Shown here piece after piece: positions 9,801 to 18,796 of a stretch of DNA of 23,814 nt. The stretch covers positions 5,671,993 through 5,695,806 of the forward strand of contig LSYV01000002.1 in assembly GCA_001584585.1 (NCBI GenBank), read 5' to 3'. The stretch comes from Gonium pectorale. Lineage: Eukaryota > Chlorophyta > Chlorophyceae > Chlamydomonadales > Volvocaceae. The position numbers and the translations under genes are program-made. The notes beneath the pieces were generated by a model that had not been told where the DNA came from, made no database searches, and saw only the letters and a list, made by a program, of their open reading frames with translations. How positions within the stretch are numbered: position 1 is the first letter of the stretch; each line of letters opens with the position of its first letter.

Positions 9801-12800
9801 CCACGTTGTCCGCAAGCGCAGCGACCTCGGCCAGGTGGTGGCTCGTGAACAACAGCGCCGCGCCAGAGCCAGCGGCCAGGTGCGCCTCCCTGTCGGGGAC
9901 GCGGTGAGAGCTCGTGTGCGATGATGCGCCAGGGCCGCTCGCAGGCGCACAACCTGCGGGGCTGGAGACGGCTCCCCAAGGGCCGCGCTTGGCCCTGAGC
10001 AGGGCCTGCCAGATGGCCTGCAGTGCAGCGCGAAGCGGCAAGGACTCATACCCCTAGAAAACACGGACTGATGTGGAGGACCTGCAACATAATACAGCAG
10101 CAATGTGCTGAAGCTAGTAAAGGCAGCTGAGCGAGCCATCTCAGCGCCATCTGCCAGAGCGCTTTCCCACCTCACCGCTACCCACTCACGGGTCACACCT
10201 GCCGGCTTTCTGAGTCTACGCCCGCTGTGACCTCGTCCAGGAGCAGGACCGCCGGCTCGCCCGCCATGCACATGGCCAGCTGTAGCTTGCGCTGCGACCC
10301 GCCCGACAGCTGCTCGGGTAGGGCCTGGCGCAGAGGATGGGAGAACGGTTGCGGCGCCGACCGCGAGTGATGCTGCGAGCGGTGTCACACTCAAGACCTG
10401 GTGAGGAGCAGGCGTTATGCCGAGAGCATCTCCGCCAGCTGCAGCGTACGGTACAGGTGTCCGCGTCGCCTTATGGTGAATCGTCGGGCGAGGGCGCACC
10501 CGGTCTGGGACAAAACCAACATCAGCTTCCCATGCGCACCTGCAGCATGCCTTGTGGCAACGAAACAGCATCCGCTAAGCGCTCTGCCGCTTGCCGCAAC
10601 GATGTGTACTCCCAGGGGCTGGCAACGCCGCGCAGTACCAGCGCCAGCTCCAGATGTTCCTGTGCGGTGAGGCCAGCCACCTGCAGCGACGATGGGGGGA
10701 CACGCACCGAGACGTTCGGCGGGTAAGTGCCTCCAACGAGGGCCTGGGTAGCGCCTGGGTAGTGCAGAGCATTGCCCCACTGTCCATTGCTGGCAGACGC
10801 CTTCACAGGACTGTACCGGTAGCCTACTACTCCATGCGGTCATCGCTGCACTTGTCGGTAATGATCCGCACTTATCACACAGGGCGCAACTTGGGGCCCA
10901 TGCATGTTCCGCTTACCACGCTGGCTGCGACCTGCAAGCGCTTCCCCGGGCGATAAGGCTCCTGCAAGCCCTCGCCGCACACCCAAGCGCCCCTGCCCGC
11001 CGCACTGCCCATCTCACCAATACATTGCCCTGCGGGCAGTACCCTAGTTCTCGATACGCCGCAGCTTGGGCCCCTCTTCCCATGTGGTGGTGGGTGTGGT
11101 GGTGCAGCGCGTGCCCCCGCACCCACACGCAGCCGCCCAGGCTGGGCGCCATGCGGCCGCTGGCCACCGCCATCAGCGTGCTCTTGCCCGCCGCGTTGCG
11201 CCCAAGGAGTGCCACCGAGGCGCCTGCGCACTTGGACGTAGGAAGAGGCACCACGTAGCTGTTGGAGGCTCCGGGGCATCAGGAACAGCCATGCCGGGTA
11301 GTACACACCAGAGAAAGAGCAAGACTCGCCACCAGAGCCACCAGAGCCACAGGATGCCACAGGATGCTGCAGCAGCACAAGCTAACACGAAGTTGTGTGC
11401 TACGCGCCCGTGCTGTTCGACGGCCCCGCCCCGCCGCACCTGGAGCCACTCGAAGGCTAACGTCGCTCAGCGCCTTAGTCCGCCCGCCCGGGTAGCGGTG
11501 CGAAAGCCCCTGCAACCCCAGCGCTGCGGCCGCCGCTTCGCTGCACTCGGCTCCGTCGTCGTCGGCTTGGCGCTTGACGCTGTGCGCACGTGACCTCCTC
11601 GCGGCTCCACCGTTCATACCACTGGCTCTGAGTCGCTGCGATCCCAGCACCGCTGCTAGTATGAGGTAGAGCCCTGCATCCAGGACTAGATAGGCTATGA
11701 GCTCTAGGTTGGGCAAGGGACCCTGGCTGGCCGCCTCCCAGGTCAGCCCCGACGTGGCGCCGGACTGAGAGCCGGTTCCCTGGCGCCGCAGCTTGTGTGC
11801 CGAGGCCATGCGCTGCAGCAGCAGCGACAGCGCGCAGGGCCACAGGAGGCAACACGCCCGCTTGGCGAGGAGGAGCTGCGCTGAGGCTGCATGAGCAGGA
11901 CAGAAGGGGAGCAAGCATATGGGGGATGTGCGTACATGGCGGGTGGGAGGGTCGCACTACCTCCTGGGCGATGCAGGGCCTGTGATGCGTTGCCATGTCG
12001 AGGGATAAGCGCAGAGGAAGCCTACTGCACATCATGCAGCATGTATGGGGTCCTGCGCGCACCCGGTGCGCAATGCCCGCTGATGCAGCTACGTGCACAC
12101 GCATGCTGCCCCGCAGCCTGTGTTCCGCGCTGCCCCATCAGTCCGGCGCACCATAATGCTGCAGCGCCAGGAACGGAACGCTAGCCAGCAACGTTGCGAG
12201 GAAGCTCCCTGTAGCAGGCAGACCAGTGGTCACACAGCTCAGCCAGTCGCCAATACCGATGAATGCCGACGCTTGCACAAGCAGTACTGGGACGCAGTCG
12301 CGCCCGCTGTACACCCGGAGTCCATTGGCATACCAACCCACACTACCCCCCACGCGGCAAAGCGACGCGGACGGCGGTTGGCAGTAGGGCTCTGGCCGAT
12401 TCACGGCTCTCACCGGTGGGCGCCGCCCGGGGTTCACTAAACACGGACCCAAGCAGGACCGCCCAGGCAGAGCAGCTGAGTGCTGCCGCCCCGAACACCA
12501 CCGCTAGCAGGCTGGGCTGCACCAGGCGCAGGTAAGTGCTGGCGGCCAGGAGCCCCTCCTGCGTGCACACACGGGTTTGGGCAGGTGGGGACCAGTGGGT
12601 TGGGAGGCGTCCTTTGCAGAGAAGCCAGAGAAAAGCTGGCAAGGAGGGTGAGCCCACTGGTAAGGCGCATACATGAACGGCATCAGGGGCTTCATGTGCT
12701 GTTGCTGTTACACCTGTAGGTGAAGGAATGATGAGCTGCTTACAAGAAGCTCCACCCAAGGTGAGCGCTCCCTCGTTGCAACATGACTGGCAAGCAGCAG

Positions 12801-15800
12801 TCCGGGCAAGTCAGACCCGAGCCCATAATCCCGTCACCCCAACTCCTTGCGATGGCGCACCAGTGAAAAGCTGACCAACATAACGGGTTGCAGCGCAATA
12901 GCCCAGGCAGCCTGCCAACCGAGCGGCGCCAGGCCCAGTATGTGCATCATGTGCTGCAGGCCGGTCACCCGCTGCGTCACCATGGCCCTGCGACAGGAGA
13001 GGGACAATCGGCCACACCGATGTGGCGGTACAGTGGAGGCCCACCTGTCACCTGTCACGTCGAGTCGTGCTCACGGCATGCGTAGCGGTGCTGCAGCTGT
13101 CGCACAGGGTGTCACATGCGAGGCGACAAGGCAACCGATACTGGGGGGCTCGCACCCCGAAAGGGGCAACCTGGCCTCCTACGTAACGCATTCCATGGAA
13201 TCACCTGACGGCCATGGCCAGCGGCAGCGCAAAGCTGCACGCGGTCAGGAGGCCCAGCAGCGGCGAGCCGTACTCGTAGAATGCATTGAACTGCGTGGCA
13301 CGAGGTTGCAGCAGGAACCACACCACACATGCACCGGCGTTAGGGCGTGCTTTGAGTACCTTGTCATAACTCGGGCATGACTCGTGACACTCGCGCCGCG
13401 CCCCAACCCCCCGGCCCCCCCCCCGGCCTGGATGGCCGCACCATACCTCCTGGCCGACATCCGGGAATGGCGTGAACCAGACTCCAAAGCGGTGGGGCCC
13501 TAGCCTTAAAGGTGTGCCATCCCCAGAAGTATTTGACGACTGCTGCGCGTTCAGGAGCTGCCGCACATGTGCATCATGCATTGCAGCGGGGTTGACATTC
13601 TGAACGCCGCTTGCTGCATTCAGATGGTCCGGCGAGCCACTGCCGCTGGACCCCAGCACGTAGGCGTCAACCGCCGCCTGCGTTCAACAGACGCGGCTCA
13701 TTGAGATGGCACGATATGGCCTTAACTTCACACAGATGCACGTATGCACGACGCAAAGGCCAACCCAGCGCATATGTCGAGGGCACACCAGGGCAAAGGT
13801 CACGCGCCGTCCTTTGCATGCAACCCCAAGTGCCGGCGCCTTGCCTGCAGGCTGAGGAACCCCGACACCAGGTAGGGCATGTAGTCGCTCACGCACGTCT
13901 TGCACTCTGGCTGCAGGTGGGCGGGCAGCAAGGGCTAGCTCCTCGCAGCGGACCAACGCAGTGACCCGTTAGAGTGTGCGCCCTCTCTACTTGTGCGCTC
14001 TCTCTGAGGTTGTAAGCCAGCATCCGGATCGTGTAGGGCAGGTGTGTGCTAAGGCAGTGGACGTGCTGCCACATGGGTCCGTTTCAGCCGTTCCAGCTGC
14101 CCGGTGAGCGCCATCAGATGCGGCAAGGAGAGGTGCGCCTGCTGCTCGTAACCACCGCCTCTTCCCGTGCATTCTTGCCACATGCAACCACCAACCACCT
14201 GCTCGCTCCCCTTCTGCGCACCGGTGTGAACCTGGTGAAGGTGCTCGGGAGGTTCATCGCGTCCATGCGTATGGCGTACTCGGCGCCGCCGCCACGTGCA
14301 GGCCCCGACTTGAACTCCAGCACCGCCCACAGCCGCACGGGATGTACCAGAGGCTTCCGAGTGCTGCCCGCGGCCCCAAAGCTCCCAGCCGATGTTGCGT
14401 TGGCCCATCGTTGCTTCCGGTGCCTCAACGGCGCCGCCGCCGACGGGCCTCCGCTGGCGGCCTCGGCGGCGTCCACGGCGTCGCGCACGGAGTCAAACGT
14501 TCCCAGGAAGACGTCAGCAAAGTGGCGGTGGATCGCGGACATGTGGGCTGCGAAGGCCCGGACCTGCCGGGCGACACCATACATTTGCATTCGCATTTGC
14601 ATTCGCCAGGCAGGCAGGCAGGCAGGTCAGCGGAAAGGAGGTCTTCAAGGAGACCAGCGCCCAGTGTACACTCGGCATCACTGATCTTCCATGAACGAAA
14701 CTGCTTGAAGGCCAGTGTCAACTACCCGTCACTGGAAACCAGTACGTACCCATCCAGCACTGGGTGAGCACTAACCTGGGGTGTGTCCGGCACGGCTGCC
14801 AGCCAGCCGGGCTGCATCCCAGCCAGGGGCATGACGGGCAGCAGCGTCTGGAGAAGGCCCTGTGCAATGAGATGGCACAACGGGGACAGGCGAGGAATCC
14901 TCCATGAATGAACGCGAAGTAGACGATTGTTACGATGTAAGCAAAGGAGCCGCATCAATAGGGCGCGCGCGTCCGGCCGTGTGCATCCACCGTCCCCGCC
15001 GACCTCAACGCGGCGGCTGTCGCCGCTGGCCTCCATGGTGCCGTTGATGAGGGCGCTCAGTAGCACCCACTCGTCAAAGGTCGGCAGCAGTGTGGGCCTG
15101 GGTGAGGAAACAAGGTGGTCAGGCTAACAAGAGATGCGCAGATGGTGGTGGCCCAGGAAGGGCAAGGATGTGTGCATGTGTCATGCATGACATGGACTGT
15201 CGCAGGTTCAGCCTAAGACCGGTCGGACGTTGGCTGTAGGTAGCATCAAACGGTGCTTGACATGGCCAAAGTACGCAAAGTTGTGCTCTTTAACGTGGAG
15301 TTGCCGCTGGCCATATGCCATGCCCCATGCGCCCGACGTACCCCAGAAGCTGGTCGTACACGTTCCAAAGCGTCGGGCCCATGGCGCTGCTGGCCACCTT
15401 GTGCCACCTGCCCGGGAAAGAACAAGGGGACAAAGCGACGGCTGGGCCGAGACATGACTATTCCATAAGCATATTACTACGCCGGATGCCTGCAGGTCGC
15501 ACTTTTCCCAACATGTCAGGTCTGGGGCACCGCCCACCTGCACGTCTCTATTGCCGCTGTCACCTCAGGCCTCCGCAGCGCCGCCAGAAGTGACATTGCC
15601 AAGGCCCGGCCGGCAGCCTCCCCCGGGCTCCGTGTGACGTTGAGCTCGGGCAAGTAACGCAGTGCGCCCCACACGTGGCGCCACCCGCCCACGCCACGCT
15701 TGCTCGAGTTGCCGGCATGCGGACTGCTCCCGCCCGCGAGCGACCGCCCCTTGACCACAGGCTGCCCCTGTTTCAGCGCCGCCGCGCCAGCAGCTGCAAG

Positions 15801-16432
15801 ATTCGCAGGTGCAGCCCCCCGGCGGTCGTCCTGCCGCGCCTGGTGCCTGGAGCTGGAGCGGTTGTGGTGCACATGGGCGCCATGTTTGCTTAACCCCGCT
15901 GCACTTGCCGTCTTATTCTGAAGGCGCAGCTGCATCAGGCGAGTGCTGTTCAGCCGCTCCTGCCGCCGCCTCTCATGGAGCCTCGCCGCTGCAAGATCGT
16001 CCTCCCGGCGGGTAAGCTCCGCCTCCAGCGCCCGCGACAGCGGTGACAGGCAGTTAGGGATGTCGGCCCGCACTGCGGCGTCATGCAGGATGGAGGCTTG
16101 GGAATCCAAAAGGTATTGCGTGGAGTCAACATAGTGTCTGATCTGTCGGATGGAGCGGGACGAGGTGGGTGGGTCGGCACGGGTAACTCGGTCCTGGCTA
16201 GGCGCATGTTGCGGGATTTACCTGGAAGCGCTCGGACTTTGATATCGCCCAGCCCAGCACGAACGTTAGCGTCCTGCGAGGTGGACCCCACGTCAAGCGG
16301 CCATGTGCTGAAAATGACACGCGGAGCGACTCACAATATCAATGAGGGGCTGCATATTTCAAACAGCAGCAGGGTCCTCTGACGCAGTTTGGCACGAAGC
16401 AGCAGTCGCGCCGTGGCTGCAACCTTCGCCAT
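1839..16432 (-). CDS. ABCA-type full ABC transporter (32 exons, about 2,634 aa)
   Basis: ATP-driven membrane transporter of the ABCA subfamily, whose known members move lipids or amphiphiles; the substrate here is unknown. Order: TM1 (about 21-43), large lumenal domain, TM2-6, NBD1, regulatory linker, TM7 (about 1424-1445), second lumenal domain, TM8-12, NBD2. NBD1: Walker A GRNAAGKST 864-872, LSGGS 978-982, LLLDE to 1003, H-loop His 1074. NBD2: GRNGAGKST 2360-2368, LSGGS 2510-2514, LLLLDE to 2535, His 2576. The start (16430-16432, ATGGCG) gives the classic N-terminal LLLRAKLRQRTLLLFE pattern. I placed exons by splice sites, phase and family motifs, and all phases agree. Least certain are exons 5/6 and 8 (13991-14065). 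The length is within the upper range for the family. Confidence 0.93.
4196..7727 (-). other. ABCA exons 21-28: second lumenal domain and TM8-TM11
   Basis: Exons: 7656-7727, 7090-7361, 6752-6866, 5952-6516, 5598-5688, 4936-5143, 4562-4717, 4196-4301. Landmarks are LLWNTTSPHGLPAALAHLHA (the family WxNNxxYHxxPxxLN pattern), VVNHPLPP, ASGARQQQLAARM...PLAYW|LSAWISDLLPQLP (exon 25/26 join restoring the YWLSxWxxDLL motif), YCIASRCSTPAAAQ, and LRLFPPFCLVDGLLQ. Join phases agree throughout. Confidence 0.85.
7911..9533 (-). other. ABCA exon 20: NBD1 tail, linker, TM7, start of second lumenal domain
   Basis: A single 1,623-nt exon, far larger than the others. It holds the end of NBD1, a long low-complexity linker with the conserved end-of-NBD motif TLEDVLL (about nt 8937-8960), a basic patch before TM7 (LLRKHWLQWRRSWGLAL), TM7 (LRLLLLPLLLVAVGAAAL), and a lumenal stretch. 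A 540-codon open frame on the + strand over 7981-9603 is its antisense shadow. Confidence 0.85.
9787..11223 (-). other. ABCA exons 16-19: NBD1 core
   Basis: Exons: 11018-11223 (Walker A GRNAAGKST, histidine-rich insert, Q-loop YCPQGN), 10540-10680 (LTAQEHLELALVLRG), 10199-10324 (LSGGSQRK, Walker B VLLLDE, D-loop TAGVD), 9787-10017 (H-loop LLFTSHH, ADNVAVLEA). All catalytic residues are present. The usual Pro after Walker B Glu is Val. About 35 extra residues lie between the D-loop and H-loop. Confidence 0.88.
11331..11367. repeat. Short tandem repeats in an ABCA intron
   Basis: ACCAGAGCC occurs twice (11331-11348), followed by ACAGGATGCC and ACAGGATGC (11349-11367), in the intron before NBD1's Walker A exon. 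Confidence 0.8.
11440..14065 (-). other. ABCA exons 8-15: TM2-TM6 and entry to NBD1
   Basis: Exons: 13991-14065 (weakest), 13845-13910, 13447-13677, 13205-13290, 12861-12987, 12414-12558, 12152-12208, 11440-11886. Family landmarks are YLVSGFLSLQ joined to AAVDAYVLG, FTPFPD, TM2 (SPLLGLLTACSFALPLAM), the cytoplasmic HMMHILGL motif that matches the MMGL region before TM3, then TM3-TM6 ending ELIAYLVLDAGLYLILAAVL. Exon 15 starts NBD1 with LSHRYPGGRTKALSDVSL. The intron between 13678 and 13844 has a GC donor. Confidence 0.82.
14222..16432 (-). other. ABCA exons 1-7: TM1 and first lumenal domain
   Basis: Exons: 16335-16432, 16222-16273, 15538-16142, 15342-15407, 15010-15097, 14776-14859, 14222-14563. 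Exon 2 is only 52 nt but completes TM1 (SLILTLTFVLGWAIS). Exon 3 encodes a long, basic, poorly conserved lumenal stretch. Exon 4 gives TLWNVYDQLLG. Exon 5 reads through TFDEWVLLSALINGT. Exon 7 ends in the family pattern LWAVLEFKSG...EYAIRMD. Potential N-glycosylation sites (NGT, NAT, NVT) fit a lumenal or extracellular location. Confidence 0.8.
14582..14626. repeat. Microsatellites in an ABCA intron
   Basis: CATTTGCATTCG is repeated twice at 14582-14605, followed by five CAGG units at 14607-14626. It lies inside the intron just upstream (on the - strand) of exon 7. Confidence 0.85.
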
Positions 16433-16481
16433 GATCGGTGCGAAGCTGCTGGACCGAACCGCTCTGAGATTTAGATTCCAT
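16359..16481 (-). promoter_or_regulatory. Overlapping upstream ORF in the ABCA leader
   Basis: An ATG at 16479-16481, 49 nt before the proposed ABCA start, opens a 40-codon frame that is out of frame and ends 71 nt inside the coding sequence and its first exon. If the mRNA starts above it, it could reduce translation of the main frame. Transcription start is unknown. Confidence 0.3.
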
Positions 16482-16569
16482 ACTAACGATTCTCCTTTCT
16501 ATTGTCGGTGGGGCTGGCTCTGGTCGTTATAACGGAACGTGGAACTGGAATCATCTCGGACGCAGCGCA

Positions 16570-17055
16570 CAGAGGTCGGCAAACCCGGAGTTTTGGACTG
16601 CGGGTCCCCTAAGTTTCGACCATCCACACCCGGGGGGTCTGGGGGGTGTCCCCCCAGCCGGGGGTCCGGGAAGAAATTTTGCGAAATTGGGGGCTAAAGA
16701 CCCTTCCGAGGTGTGATTTATACCAAACATCCTCCGAATATGTATTGGCACATTTATCTGCCTATGTCCGGCGTGTTGCGGTCGCGGAAATGGCCCGCAT
16801 TTACAGCCCGAAAGCCTTTCCCAGGGGATTCCCGGGGTTTGGGGCGCAGCCCCAGAAGAATTTTTGGAATTTTAAGCTCTGAATGAGAGTTTGTACCTCC
16901 CGAAGGGCGAAAATCGCATGCCGAAAGGGGTCAATAGAGCGCGTTGACCGCAGCCATGCCGCGGTTCCGTATGTCAGGGTCGCGGGCTCTTTGAGGGTTT
17001 TGGCTGCGGGTCCTACGGATGGACCCGCAGGACCCGCAGGGATTGCCGACCTCTG
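16570..17055. mobile_element. Non-autonomous hAT-like DNA transposon (486 bp)
   Basis: The left end CAGAGGTCGGCAAACCC (16570-16586) matches the reverse complement of the right end (17039-17055) at 16 of 17 positions. Both ends are flanked by the identical 8 bp GCAGCGCA (16562-16569 and 17056-17063), a target-site duplication. An 8-bp duplication with CAGAG-type termini is typical of the hAT superfamily, although the duplication does not fit the common nTnnnnAn preference. Inside are subterminal copies of CTGCGGGTCC in both orientations, a 10-bp hairpin (17004-17030), and hairpins at 16639-16657 and 16840-16854. No transposase is encoded, so it needs an enzyme from elsewhere. Intact ends and a perfect duplication suggest fairly recent insertion. 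Confidence 0.88.
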
Positions 17056-17411
17056 GCAGCGCAAGGACATAAGGAAGAGCCGAGAGAACAAAAGGGCGGC
17101 ATAGCGTGAATTATACATGTATGGAAAGGGCGTGGGATGGAGGCATGTGTTCCAGAGTGCTCCGGTGGCGCGGTAGGTTGTTGCCTTGGGCCATTGCTCA
17201 TGGCCATCGCCTGCATTGCCTTGGGCCACCCCAGCCTACTGATTACATTGCGTCCCCCGACGGGTATGTCCGGTGTGTAAGTGCATATGTCCGCTGGCCA
17301 CCGATGGACTGGTCGTCGAGCACAGCGCCCAGCGGGTCTTCCACCTCCACTCGTCACCAGAAATCGGGAGATACCGTCTGCACGTCTCCTTCACCCGCCA
17401 TGCCTTTTACG

Positions 17412-17450
17412 CGGCGCCCTACAGTACTGGAAGCGCGGGTGTGTATGACA
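17412..17450 (+). repeat. Dispersed repeat, copy A (most diverged)
   Basis: GGCGCCCTACAGTACTGGAA followed by GCGCGGGTGTGTATGACA. It shares the CTGGAA...GGGTGTGTATG core and the preceding GGCGCCCT with the copies at 20844-20894 and 23398-23448, but lacks part of the middle. Confidence 0.5.
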
Positions 17451-18025
17451 GTAGAGGTCGCCTGCCCTGTCTCTCTTCCTTTCAACATTTCGTAAAATAT
17501 TGGGTATGCGAGGACAACCATCAAGGAGTCATCGTTCGCAGGCGCGCGCCCAACGCTCTGGGGCGTCGATAAATACGGTACATAAGCCTACTGCGCGAAC
17601 TGTGCATCCTTACTACACTGCTTGACAGGCTTGACCGGTAGAGCGTAGATTACGTTTCTCATGTACAGGTAGATGTCGAATCGAAAAATGTAGACGAATT
17701 TTTCAGGGCGGATACCGTACGGCAGTACACTGGAACGCGTGTTTACGCCCTATCGAGCCCGCAGAGGCGTCCTCCTGCGCGCGCTAATGCTTATAGGATT
17801 GGAAAAAACCGGGGAACAGGATCAATGGGAGAATCAAACGTCAAGTCGGCTCATGCCCGTGTGTGCTGAGTGCTCCCAACCCGTCACATGGTGCCAAAAT
17901 TCAAACTGCGGGATTCGGGAAGGTGCAAGTATGGCACGAACACACTGTATGCAAAGTTTCAGGCTCATCTGACCCCTGGTGGCGAAGATCCAAACTCGCA
18001 CATATGTTCTAGACAGCGTAGAAAC

Positions 18026-18068
18026 TTACAACTCTAGGTATACGTGGACTAGACGACTTTCCGTTACA
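18026..18068 (-). promoter_or_regulatory. Candidate poly(A) signals for the sulfotransferase gene
   Basis: Two TGTAA copies on the - strand, at 18064-18068 and 18026-18030, are the first seen after the stop at 18797. They imply a 3' UTR of about 730-770 nt. Confidence 0.35.
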
Positions 18069-18796
18069 CGTTTGGACCAACCCTAATAGTGCGGCTATCC
18101 ATAAGCTGGGCATGCCATGCTCACTAGGGGGCCGCAGCAGTACCGCAATGCTTCATGTACGGCACATTGCCACAACCTTATGAAAGATAATCCATCCGGC
18201 ATGGCTGCCCTTGCATGCTGGCAAGCGGCGCCATACCACTACTGCCAGGCTTCCCAGTGAGTGGCATCGCCCCTAGCCTCCCACAGATTCGTCTCTGTGT
18301 CTCAGCTGTAGCAGCGTCCTGCTTTCGCACAGGATTCTGCGCGAAAAGTCAGTTCTGTAACAGGCGCAACATCTTCAGACTCCATAGCCAAGAACGAGAT
18401 CCAACCAGCTCCCCTCAGCCCAGTTGCTACCCGTGGCACGTTACCAGTCCCGGGCTACAACGGAACCCTTTCGCCTGAGCAAGACCAGGAAACAAATAAC
18501 GGCAGGCCCCTGCACTGCAGCCGCTACCGAGGCTGACTATACCAGAGCTCCGAACAGTCGCAGTCCTGGGATGTGTCCTGAAACATGAAAATGCATGCCC
18601 ATTATGCATGACGCGCACACTCCCCTCGCATTCATATACGCTAAACCGTACCCATGATCCATGCCTCATCCGCCTCTCCGGTATGCTTACTCTCGGACGG
18701 ACCCTGCCAACAGTCCAGGCACCCCGCACGCACGCTCCCCACCCGCCCGTGACTTTCCCTCCATTCTCCAGCGCTCGCGCATTTGGTGCCCACTCC

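Larger units (their letters stand above)
17064..18796. other. Intergenic region
   Basis: No supported gene lies in these 1.7 kb. Open frames at 17106-17572 and 17739-17972 (+) lack the local codon bias and any recognisable domain. The left part holds one copy of a dispersed repeat (17412-17450). The right part, below 18797, probably includes the 3' UTR of the sulfotransferase gene with - strand TGTAA signals at 18064-18068 and 18026-18030. Confidence 0.5.

Noticed and set aside
10325..10539. Possible extra exon in NBD1 (frame reading GGDALGITPAPHQ)
   Set aside because: Joining 10540 directly to 10324 keeps phase and aligns with NBD2 to within two residues, so no exon is needed.
14582..14605. 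Start codon region giving an N-terminal MQMRMQM peptide
   Set aside because: This is a 12-bp microsatellite inside an intron. The real exon begins after the GGCAG acceptor at 14563.
16646..17229. Open frames inside and across the transposon
   Set aside because: They run across the hAT-like element's hairpins and ends, and show no transposase motif.
17106..17572. Overlapping + strand frames of 99-129 codons
   Set aside because: Two competing frames lack codon bias, and the stretch includes a dispersed repeat copy.
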